Below are positions 1-5,424 of a stretch of 5,424 nt of DNA, in pieces. Positions within the stretch are counted from its first letter, which is position 1. Each line of letters starts with the position of its first letter. Source of the DNA: Hyphomicrobium sp. (GTDB lineage: Bacteria > Pseudomonadota > Alphaproteobacteria > Rhizobiales > Hyphomicrobiaceae). Location of the stretch: positions 1 to 5,424 of the forward strand of contig JAUVPN010000195.1 of assembly GCA_030598645.1 (NCBI GenBank), written 5' to 3'. Both the position numbers and the translations under genes were made by a program. The notes beneath the pieces are model-generated. The model searched no databases, was not told where the DNA came from, and saw only the letters and a list, made by a program, of their open reading frames with translations.

Positions 1-17
1 AAGGAACGCGTGACCAT
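1..17 (-). CDS. Possible start of a downstream gene (lptD position), cut by the window edge
   Basis: On the minus strand an ATG at 17-15 is preceded by a Shine-Dalgarno-like GAGGG (28-24) with a six-base spacer, and the frame stays open to the edge, reading M-V-T-R-S. It begins 38 bases after the lptG stop in the same direction, so it would belong to the same operon. In many alphaproteobacteria the gene after lptG is lptD, the outer-membrane LPS translocon. That identity is inferred from gene order only, since five residues cannot identify a protein. A competing ATG at 52-50 in another frame is also open to the edge but has no comparable ribosome binding site. Confidence 0.3.
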
Positions 18-55
18 CCGCAGCCCTCGTGCGGTGTCCGCGTACCACGCATCAC

Positions 56-1153
56 TCAGCCATCCTCCTGGTGCAACAGCACTGACGCCGAGACAACGAG
101 AAGCAAAACAACAGGCAACCAGATCGCCGCCCAAGCGGGCACTAATCCAGCCACTCCGATTTGCCGGGAGACCTCTGCCAGCAGAAAAAAGCCTAAACCC
201 CCCGCCAAACCAGCAATAATCATAGTCTGGATGCCTGCAGCGCGGAATGACCGCAACGACACAGTGGCGGCTAAAAGGACCATCGCTGCGCAAAGAAAGG
301 GACGGGACAGAAGGGACTCGTATTGGATGCGCAGTCTTTCGGCGGAAAGCTTAGCTTTTTCAGCAACTTCTATAAGACCTGGCAGCTCCCAAAATGACAT
401 CGAGGAGAGGGAGCCTAAAGCATCGGTCGCACGTTCCGGTGTCAAGTACGTAGACAGAAGATATCTTTCGAATTTTTCCGGTTCCTGGCCGATTCTGGCG
501 ACCCAAGCATCCTTGATCTCCCAGAAGCCAATCCGCAGGTCCGCGCGCGCGCCATCGACGCGCTCCACAAAGTGGCCACCGCCATCGAAAACGAACGCTG
601 TTACACCGGTTAGCGTTAGGCCGCGATTGGAGGCGAGGGCTGCACCGATTACCGACTGACCATCGGCGCCATCCTGGCGCAGCCATGAGCCACCCGAGGA
701 GCGCGAACGTAACAGATTGGTTTCCTTACCAAAAGTCTCTGCGTAGATGGCCTCAGCCTTACTCCGCCCGGCTGCTGCAATGGGATTGAAAATAGCCACA
801 CCGAGCACCCCCAGAACGACCGCGACAAGCACGCCAGGCCGCAGAAACTGCCACACCGACATGCCACCAGCCCGCATCACCGTGAGCTCGCTCTTGCGGC
901 TTAGCACCAGTAGCGTCCCGATGCTGCCGACGAGAACGGCGAAGGCGACGAGATACTCCGCGTAGGCCGGCAATCTCAGCAGGCCAATGAGGGCCACAGC
1001 CCCTATGGAGGCGCCGCCGTACTTGCCCGACTGGCGAAGCAGCTCCACCAAATCAATCAGGTAGATCAGTAGAGAACAAAGAAAGAATGTCAGCAGAATT
1101 GCTACGAGAAACCGCCTCGCAATGTACCGGGGTAGGACGCTGGCTCGGATCAT
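56..1153 (-). CDS. lptG: LPS export ABC transporter permease LptG
   Basis: LptG is an inner-membrane permease subunit of LptB2FG, which uses ATP hydrolysis by LptB to extract lipopolysaccharide from the outer leaflet of the inner membrane and load it onto the LptC/LptA bridge. The 365-residue product has the usual length and layout of the YjgP/YjgQ family. Membrane segments lie at about 14-36, 50-82 and 104-124, followed by a periplasmic domain at about 125-275 and three C-terminal segments at about 284-300, 306-326 and 337-360. The conserved cytoplasmic stretch SRKSELTVMRAGGMS (85-99) between segments 2 and 3 matches the coupling-helix region that contacts LptB. SFWELPGLIE (253-262) is typical of alphaproteobacterial LptG. 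The start ATG overlaps the lptF stop by four bases (ATGA), which suggests translational coupling, and GGAG lies ten bases upstream. The gene is intact. LptF and LptG are paralogues; assignment as LptG rests on second position in the pair and on its sequence. Confidence 0.95.
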   Translation of the reverse strand: MIRASVLPRYIARRFLVAILLTFFLCSLLIYLIDLVELLRQSGKYGGASIGAVALIGLLRLPAYAEYLVAFAVLVGSIGTLLVLSRKSELTVMRAGGMSVWQFLRPGVLVAVVLGVLGVAIFNPIAAAGRSKAEAIYAETFGKETNLLRSRSSGGSWLRQDGADGQSVIGAALASNRGLTLTGVTAFVFDGGGHFVERVDGARADLRIGFWEIKDAWVARIGQEPEKFERYLLSTYLTPERATDALGSLSSMSFWELPGLIEVAEKAKLSAERLRIQYESLLSRPFLCAAMVLLAATVSLRSFRAAGIQTMIIAGLAGGLGFFLLAEVSRQIGVAGLVPAWAAIWLPVVLLLVVSASVLLHQEDG

Positions 1154-2388
1154 GGCGAATTGGCTCCGCTACTGGGAGCAGGGAGCCGGCGAAGCGGTTC
1201 TTGCGCTCTATTCGCCCAAGCAAGAGGGCCGGGAAGCGACCGCCATAGCCCTGTGATTGTCTCGAACAGATTTCCGATGAAGGCGGGGGCCGCCGGCTCG
1301 CGAATGGGATGGCTCATGAGCCACAACGCACCCCCCGCCGCCGCAAGTGGAAGTAGATAGAGCAGGGGGGCCAGGATGGTTTGCAGCGAGATAATGTTAT
1401 TGAGGGCAAGGCCTCCGACGCGCACGCCCGCCGCTATGACAAACGCCATCGTGACGTAGTGAATCCGGTTCTGACGCGTACTCTGCGCTTGGCCAACCCA
1501 GGCCAGCGCAATCAAAGCAAATGCGATCGGGTAAAGAGGATTGGAAAAGCGTTCATGCACTTCGGCCCAAAATCGTCCTGGCGCACTGCGGAACTTTTTG
1601 CTCGTCGGCTCAGGGTTCAGCAGCTCCCCCAAGTAACGCTCACGCGGTTTGAAATCGCTGTTGCTGCCCGCCAACTTACGTTCGAACTGGGCTAGATCCA
1701 CGGCATACTTATCGAATGCGATCACCTGAGCGGGCTCGTCTCCGGCTTGGCGACGCAAGATGTGACCATCGCTCATAACGAGGTAGTTGGAGGGCTTCTG
1801 TTTTACGATCACGCCCCGCTCGGCCAGGTAGGACTGGCTCTGCGCCCTATCCCGCGCGTCATGCATGATGAGGCCCAAAAGCTCGCCATTGAGGGTACGC
1901 TCACGAATGTGAAAGGTCAGATTGCGCTCAGGACTGGTGAAGCGGCCGGGCTGAATGACCTGGGTCAATAGGTCGGTGCGCACTTGGACGATGTATTCGC
2001 GTAAGAGCTTAAAGCTCCACGGCATGGCGGCGTGGTTGACGAAGGCCACGCCCATGGCGACGATCGCGGCGAGCAGAAGAAGCGGTTTGGCCGGGGTCCA
2101 GATGGTTGCGCCCGACGCGGTCAAGACGATCAGCTCGCTGTCGCCGTTAAGACGGTTGAGCGTGTGGATGGTCGCAATCAGCAACGCGAATGGTGCGATT
2201 ATCGCGATCAGACCAGGCAGGGCCAGCGTGGTCATTTTGAACAGCATCCACACGTCTTGACCTTGCGAGGTCACGACGTTGAGTTGCCGCAGTGCAAGAG
2301 CAATCCAAACGATCCCCGACAGCGATAAGAGGATAATCAGCAATGCCCCGCCGGCCTGCCGAAAGACATACCTTTCGAAGATTGTCAT
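1150..2388 (-). CDS. lptF: LPS export ABC transporter permease LptF
   Basis: LptF is the partner permease of LptG in the LptB2FG exporter of the inner membrane. The 412-residue product belongs to the YjgP/YjgQ family. Membrane segments lie at about 14-36, 52-77 and 100-120, with a periplasmic beta-rich domain at about 125-275 and segments at about 284-301, 310-328 and 337-357. NGDSELIVLTASGAT (81-95) is the cytoplasmic coupling-helix region. The start at 2388 was chosen because the resulting N-terminus, MTIFERYVFRQ, leads directly into membrane segment 1 as in other LptF proteins. The frame is open further upstream to an ATG at 2499 (449 residues), but the added 37 residues are hydrophilic and not family-like. 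Neither start has a good Shine-Dalgarno sequence. A Pro- and Ala-rich cytoplasmic tail of about 55 residues (358-412) makes it longer than E. coli LptF. It is the first gene of the lptFG unit and divergent from pepA. Confidence 0.94.
   Translation of the reverse strand: MTIFERYVFRQAGGALLIILLSLSGIVWIALALRQLNVVTSQGQDVWMLFKMTTLALPGLIAIIAPFALLIATIHTLNRLNGDSELIVLTASGATIWTPAKPLLLLAAIVAMGVAFVNHAAMPWSFKLLREYIVQVRTDLLTQVIQPGRFTSPERNLTFHIRERTLNGELLGLIMHDARDRAQSQSYLAERGVIVKQKPSNYLVMSDGHILRRQAGDEPAQVIAFDKYAVDLAQFERKLAGSNSDFKPRERYLGELLNPEPTSKKFRSAPGRFWAEVHERFSNPLYPIAFALIALAWVGQAQSTRQNRIHYVTMAFVIAAGVRVGGLALNNIISLQTILAPLLYLLPLAAAGGALWLMSHPIREPAAPAFIGNLFETITGLWRSLPGPLAWANRAQEPLRRLPAPSSGANSP
1164..1167 (-). 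promoter_or_regulatory. Ribosome binding site of lptG inside lptF
   Basis: GGAG on the minus strand lies ten bases before the lptG ATG, within the last codons of lptF. Together with the ATGA stop/start overlap it fits reinitiation or coupled translation, which would help keep the two permease subunits in equal amounts. Confidence 0.5.
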
Positions 2389-2686
2389 CGCATCCGAGGA
2401 GGTAAAATCGGGCTCTCCCTCTTTGTGAGCCCTGGCCCAGTCCCAGATGCTAGAAGTCCCATAGTAGCGTGGCAAAAGTTCGGCCAGGCACATGGCCATT
2501 GGCCGTCAAGTAACAGGTTGATGCTGGAAAGTTACGATCGCGAACACAGCCAGAACATTTTCACCGCCAGGAGCATCAAAATTAGAGGTGGGGGCGGGGC
2601 GTGGTTGCAACTGCGCTGCGACTGTTTTAGCTCGGGATGCGGCGCACCCCGTCGTACTTTCCCTGCCTGTGTGTAAGGTTCGGGGT

Positions 2687-2710
2687 CTTCCGCAACTTTT
2701 GGAGCGGAAG
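2687..2710 (+). repeat. Inverted repeat 1 in the pepA leader
   Basis: CTTCCGC (2687-2693) and GCGGAAG (2704-2710) form a perfect seven-base-pair stem with a ten-base loop. It lies about 92 bases upstream of the pepA start. No T-run follows it, so it is not a standard intrinsic terminator. It could be a leader RNA hairpin if the transcript starts upstream, or a protein-binding site in DNA. Its role is unknown. Confidence 0.55.
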
Positions 2711-2715
2711 TCGTC

Positions 2716-2736
2716 TCGCGGATCGGCCATCCGCGA
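2716..2736 (+). repeat. Inverted repeat 2 in the pepA leader
   Basis: TCGCGGAT (2716-2723) and ATCCGCGA (2729-2736) form a perfect eight-base-pair stem closing a five-base loop, CGGCC. It begins only five bases after the first inverted repeat, making a tandem pair. The stem does not include the pepA ribosome binding site, and no T-run follows. It is a strong candidate for an RNA hairpin or an operator; which one cannot be told from sequence alone. Confidence 0.6.
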
Positions 2737-2788
2737 ACGCCCTCGTTCATGCCTCCAACCGGGCAACAAAATAAGCAGATCACCACCT

Positions 2789-2793
2789 GGGAG
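2789..2793 (+). promoter_or_regulatory. Ribosome binding site of pepA
   Basis: GGGAG lies eight bases before the ATG at 2802 and supports that codon as the pepA start. Confidence 0.65.
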
Positions 2794-2801
2794 CCCGCCC
2801 G

Positions 2802-4319
2802 ATGACAGACCGCACTGAAATTGCTTTCGCCCCGCTCGGAGACGGCCCGGAACCGATGTGTGTCGTCCTTGCTGACGTTGACGTTGCGCTTGGGGCTCGC
2901 GCCAAGGAGCTCGACTCCCGCTCAGGTGGCGCGATTGTCAAGGCGGCGGAGGCGGCACAGTTCAAGGGCAAGAAAAAGAGCACGGCCGAATTGTTAGCAC
3001 CTCCGCGCATAGGTGTCAGCCGCCTTTTGGTGTTGGGCACGGGCAAGGCGACTGATCTGAAGGAGAGCGATTGGGTGACGCTTGGTGGTGCGGCGGCAGG
3101 CGCAATCTCAGCGCGCAAGGTCAAGATAGCCAGTCTTATCGCCGACGTGGCAAGCACGAGCAGTGCGAAGGCGGAAACGATTACCGCGCTTTTAGCTTTC
3201 GGCGCTGCGCTGCGCCTTTATAAGTTTAGCAAATACCAAACCAAGAAAGGCAACGAAGAAGAGAATGCCGCGCCCGACGGCCTAAAGAAGCTTGTCGTCC
3301 ATTGCGCCAATCCGGACAAGGCGCGAGCAGCATTTGCCCGTTATGAAGCGGTCGCCAACGGCGTCGTCATCGCCCGTGATCTAGTCAATGAGCCAGCTAA
3401 CGTGTTGGGTCCCATCGAGTTCGCTGAGCGCGCGCGCGAGCTGGAAAAGCTCGGCATGGAGGTCGAGATTCTCGATGCGGATCAAATCACCGATCTAAAA
3501 ATGGGCGCGCTGCTCGCCGTCGCTCAAGGCAGCGTGCGCCCGGCGCGCGTCGCCATCATGCAGTGGCATGGGGCAAAATCGAAACGTGCTAAGCCACTGG
3601 CATTCATAGGAAAGGGCGTCGTGTTTGACACCGGCGGTATCTCCATCAAGCCCTCGTCCGGCATGGAGGACATGAAGGGTGACATGGGCGGAGCGGCCTG
3701 CGTCGTCGGGCTCATGCATGCCCTTGCTGAGCGTAAGGCGAACGTCAATGCTGTCGGCATCATCGGACTCGTAGAGAACATGCCGTCGGGCTCTGCGACG
3801 CGCCCCGGCGATATCGTGACGTCGTACTCAGGGCAGACGGTGGAGGTGCTCAACACGGACGCAGAGGGGCGCCTCGTTCTGGGCGATCTGATTTCGTACG
3901 TCCAGGATCGCTTCAAGCCGCGGCTTATCGTCGATCTGGCAACACTGACAGGCGCCATCATGGTGGCGCTCGGAAAAGAGTATGCTGGGCTCTTTGTCAA
4001 CGACGACAAGCTTGCCAACGAGCTGCTCGATGCATCCTCTACAACCGGTGAGAAGATGTGGCGCATGCCGCTGGATAAGGCGTACGACAAGATGATCGAG
4101 TCCAAGAACGCCGACATCAAGAATTTGGGTGGACGCTGGGCCGGCGCCTGCACGGCGGCAGCCTTTCTGAAGTCCTTCGTGAAAGACACGCCTTGGGCGC
4201 ACATCGATCTGGCCGGCACCGCGATGGACGCGCCCAAGTCGGAGATCAACCCCAGCTGGGGATCGGGCTGGGGCGTGCGGCTGCTCGACCGGTTCGTCGC
4301 TGACAAGTACGAGAAATAG
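2802..4319 (+). CDS. pepA: Leucyl aminopeptidase (M17 family), PepA
   Basis: This cytoplasmic metallopeptidase removes N-terminal residues, preferably leucine, from peptides and acts in peptide turnover. The 505-residue product matches the E. coli enzyme closely in length (503). The N-terminal domain spans about 1-165 and the catalytic domain about 185-500, opening with [13 protein letters not shown] (192-204). All expected active-site residues are visible: metal ligands K271, D276, D294, D353 and E355, and catalytic K283 and R357. Each sits one position later than in E. coli PepA. The family signature NTDAEGRL is at 351-358. The start is supported by GGGAG eight bases upstream. The gene is divergent from lptF, a neighbourhood shared with E. 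coli, and convergent with an unknown membrane gene. E. coli PepA also binds DNA, acting at Xer sites and at carAB; whether this one does cannot be judged here. It is intact, with nothing missing. Confidence 0.97.
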   Translation: MTDRTEIAFAPLGDGPEPMCVVLADVDVALGARAKELDSRSGGAIVKAAEAAQFKGKKKSTAELLAPPRIGVSRLLVLGTGKATDLKESDWVTLGGAAAGAISARKVKIASLIADVASTSSAKAETITALLAFGAALRLYKFSKYQTKKGNEEENAAPDGLKKLVVHCANPDKARAAFARYEAVANGVVIARDLVNEPANVLGPIEFAERARELEKLGMEVEILDADQITDLKMGALLAVAQGSVRPARVAIMQWHGAKSKRAKPLAFIGKGVVFDTGGISIKPSSGMEDMKGDMGGAACVVGLMHALAERKANVNAVGIIGLVENMPSGSATRPGDIVTSYSGQTVEVLNTDAEGRLVLGDLISYVQDRFKPRLIVDLATLTGAIMVALGKEYAGLFVNDDKLANELLDASSTTGEKMWRMPLDKAYDKMIESKNADIKNLGGRWAGACTAAAFLKSFVKDTPWAHIDLAGTAMDAPKSEINPSWGSGWGVRLLDRFVADKYEK

Positions 4320-4348
4320 GAATGTGGCTTGGCCTGGCGGGGCATAGA

Positions 4349-4370
4349 TTGTGTCCTTATGGGACACCAA
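4349..4370 (+). terminator. Hairpin just after pepA, possible transcript end
   Basis: GTGTCC (4351-4356) and GGACAC (4362-4367) pair perfectly around a five-base loop. Two more pairs (TT 4349-4350 with AA 4369-4370) form if C4368 bulges out. It starts about 30 bases after the pepA stop, where a terminator is expected. No T-run follows on either strand, so it may instead be a 3'-end stabilising hairpin upstream of Rho-dependent termination. Confidence 0.35.
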
Positions 4371-4410
4371 CTAATACATCGATAATAAAGACTTTAGTCC
4401 AGATATTTTC

Positions 4411-4426
4411 CATAATATATATTATG
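4411..4426. repeat. Perfect 16-base AT-rich palindrome
   Basis: CATAATAT (4411-4418) is followed directly by its exact reverse complement ATATTATG (4419-4426). Both strands therefore carry CATAAT, one mismatch from the -10 consensus TATAAT, pointing in opposite directions. No matching -35 hexamer is visible at the right distance on either strand. It could be a dimeric repressor's operator, a symmetric promoter element or simply a low-complexity AT stretch. Confidence 0.6.
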
Positions 4427-4551
4427 CGAATGGTGGTGCAGGTAACGGAGCTAAGGGTCCGCGTTCGCAAGCACTTTTCGCGGTTCGCTCAGTCGGGCTT
4501 GGGGCTCAGCGAAAAAGATGGCCGCCCTGCCTGCCCACCATGCTGACCGCC

Positions 4552-5307
4552 TCACTGCAGCGCCCCCTCAGCCCGGCGCACGCCCGTTGAGATTATCGCG
4601 GCATAGAGCGCGCTGACGAAGCCTGAGAGCACATTCACACTGATAACGATGCCGATAAGGTAGGCCACGTCCCTATTCACGAACACGCTCAGTGACGTCA
4701 CGATAAAGTCGTCAAACGCTTGCTTGATCTGGAAAAGGAGCTCGCTTGCTTGCTCCACCGTTGGCCGGGGCGGCATGTCGAAGATGATCTTCCAGCCGAT
4801 ATCGGCGACGCTGGGCGTCGCCAGCACGTCCGTTAGCGTCAACAACGCAAGACCTGCCGAGAACAACAGCCCGAGCATCGCAGCAAGCCGGAAGTAGCCC
4901 CAGCGCATGGGCAGCGCGTCGACCTTGATGGACAAGAAACGCAACACGCTGGCGCCGACATAAACGCAAACGCCGAATAGCACCGCGACCCAGAACAGCC
5001 GGTCGTGATCGGTGCCAGAGAATGTGAACAGCGCTGCAACGCCCGCCAGCACCCCTTTGAAGACGGCCTCGACCGACCCCACGATGCCAGTAAAGATCGC
5101 GCTGCGCTTGATAGTCCCCGCAAAGTAGAACGGCAGCTCGTAGCGCAGGCGCGCAATTTCAAGGCGCAAGCCCAATAGGAAACTCAAGCCCGCGGTCGCA
5201 CCCGCGAAAATGAATGGGTAGTGATAGCCGAACGCGGCTACGCCCGCGACGGCCGCCAGTTCGGCCGCCATGATGAAGGCGTTGACGAGGATGCGCATCA
5301 CGATCAT
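4552..5307 (-). CDS. Multi-spanning membrane protein of unknown function
   Basis: I do not recognise this family. The 251-residue product has about six hydrophobic segments, at roughly 5-27, 30-47, 71-96, 104-125, 140-160 and 214-240. A basic loop, GLRLEIARLRYELP (46-59), follows segment 2. A polar amphipathic stretch (about 165-205, DMPPRPTVEQASELLFQ and following) separates segments 5 and 6. No transporter, enzyme or binding motif is evident. The start at 5307 (M-I-V-M-R) was chosen because it begins just before the first hydrophobic segment, with a weak GGGGG five to nine bases upstream. An ATG at 5298 is equally possible, and the frame is open to an ATG at 5403, which would add a Pro- and Cys-containing hydrophilic leader I judge unlikely. 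The hydrophobic pattern and long open frame support a real gene. It is convergent with pepA, so it is unlikely to share its regulation. Confidence 0.75.
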   Translation of the reverse strand: MIVMRILVNAFIMAAELAAVAGVAAFGYHYPFIFAGATAGLSFLLGLRLEIARLRYELPFYFAGTIKRSAIFTGIVGSVEAVFKGVLAGVAALFTFSGTDHDRLFWVAVLFGVCVYVGASVLRFLSIKVDALPMRWGYFRLAAMLGLLFSAGLALLTLTDVLATPSVADIGWKIIFDMPPRPTVEQASELLFQIKQAFDDFIVTSLSVFVNRDVAYLIGIVISVNVLSGFVSALYAAIISTGVRRAEGALQ

Positions 5308-5424
5308 ATCGCCCCCGGGAATGGCCGGCGTTTCTAAAGACGCCTTCCCCTGATTGAGGCGCACTTTATCGGAGAGCAATGGTGGTGGACAACAACGGTG
5401 CAAAGAAGACCCTCCCCGACCTCC
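5308..5424. other. Region upstream of the membrane gene
   Basis: This 117-base stretch should hold at least part of the promoter of the minus-strand membrane gene. I see no clear -35/-10 pair or operator. The frame of the membrane gene continues open to an ATG at 5403, so a longer N-terminus cannot be fully excluded. Confidence 0.4.

Larger units (their letters stand above)
2389..2801. other. Divergent intergenic region between lptF and pepA
   Basis: This 413-base region must hold the promoters of both the lptFG unit and pepA. I could not pick out a convincing -35/-10 pair for either gene by eye. Its visible contents are a G-rich stretch around 2587-2603, two tandem perfect hairpins at 2687-2736 ahead of pepA, and the pepA ribosome binding site at 2789-2793. 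Short open frames on both strands here have no family-like sequence and no supported starts, so I call no gene. The left end (2389-2499) is also an in-frame upstream extension of lptF, which I judge to be non-coding. Confidence 0.7.
4320..4551. other. Convergent intergenic region between pepA and the membrane gene
   Basis: This 232-base stretch contains the hairpin at 4349-4370, an AT-rich island (4366-4430, 17 G or C in 65 bases) and a weaker inverted repeat TTCGCT/AGCGAA (4484-4489 and 4508-4513). An open frame on the plus strand runs through it (74 codons from 4322, or 40 codons from 4424) but has no Shine-Dalgarno sequence and no recognisable family, so I do not call it a gene. No standard intrinsic terminator with a T-run is seen for either flanking gene. 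Confidence 0.6.

Noticed and set aside
231..659. A 142-codon open frame on the plus strand opposite lptG
   Set aside because: It lies wholly antisense to the conserved LptG coding region and has Arg- and Ser-rich composition typical of a shadow frame.
2396..2403. Strong GAGGAGGT Shine-Dalgarno match on the plus strand
   Set aside because: No start codon follows at a suitable distance on the plus strand, so it does not mark a plus-strand gene.
2587..2603. G-rich stretch considered as a G-quadruplex
   Set aside because: Only two runs of four or more G are present, so a stable four-run quadruplex is not supported.
2506..2786. Two overlapping minus-strand open frames in the lptF-pepA intergenic region
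   Set aside because: Both lack a ribosome binding site and family-like sequence, overlap each other in different frames, and cross the leader hairpins.
3429..3440. Alternating GC run (possible Z-DNA)
   Set aside because: It lies in pepA and simply encodes Glu-Arg-Ala-Arg-Glu with GC-rich codons; such short runs are frequent in GC-rich genomes.
3524..4345. A 273-codon open frame on the minus strand opposite pepA
   Set aside because: It is antisense to the conserved catalytic domain of PepA, has a low-complexity Ser- and Pro-rich sequence, and is explained by high GC content and codon bias.
4357..4413. An 18-codon minus-strand open frame beginning in the palindrome and ending in the pepA-side hairpin
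   Set aside because: It is too short to judge, has no ribosome binding site, and chance open frames of this size are common in AT-rich DNA.
4484..4513. TTCGCT/AGCGAA inverted repeat considered as a terminator for the membrane gene
   Set aside because: The stem is only six base pairs with an 18-base loop, and the T-run on the minus strand precedes rather than follows it.
4322..4546. A plus-strand open frame of 74 codons (40 from the ATG at 4424) after pepA
   Set aside because: It has no Shine-Dalgarno sequence at either start, spans the AT-rich island with an abrupt change in composition, and shows no recognisable domain.

Overview
This 5.4 kb window looks like ordinary chromosomal DNA from a GC-rich alphaproteobacterium. 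The LptF and LptG proteins and the leucyl aminopeptidase read most like those of Hyphomicrobiales (Hyphomicrobium-type relatives). That placement is an impression from sequence style and gene order, not a computed phylogeny. There is no sign of a phage, transposon, CRISPR array or RNA gene.

Layout. From about 2388 down to the left edge, the minus strand carries lptF and then lptG, which overlap by four bases (ATGA). They encode the two inner-membrane permease subunits of the LptBFG lipopolysaccharide exporter. The first 17 bases may hold the start of a further minus-strand gene, in the place where lptD often lies in alphaproteobacteria. Divergent from lptFG, after a 413-base intergenic region, is pepA on the plus strand. 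It encodes a complete M17 leucyl aminopeptidase with all expected metal-binding and catalytic residues. The lptFG / pepA divergent arrangement is well known in Proteobacteria, including E. coli. Convergent with pepA, after a 232-base intergenic region, is a minus-strand gene for a multi-spanning membrane protein that I cannot assign to a family. It lies where holC (DNA polymerase III chi) commonly follows pepA.

How the genes relate. LptF and LptG, with the ATPase LptB (not in this window), extract LPS from the inner membrane and pass it to the LptC-LptA-LptD/E bridge. PepA is a cytoplasmic peptidase with no known direct role in LPS export, so the neighbourhood is conserved in position rather than obviously in function.

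Non-coding points of interest are two tandem perfect hairpins in the pepA leader (2687-2736), a 65-base AT-rich island with a perfect 16-base palindrome between the convergent genes (4366-4430), and an lptF start that lacks a Shine-Dalgarno sequence. I see no evidence of a new biological system here; the unknown membrane gene and the two intergenic structures are the items most worth checking.
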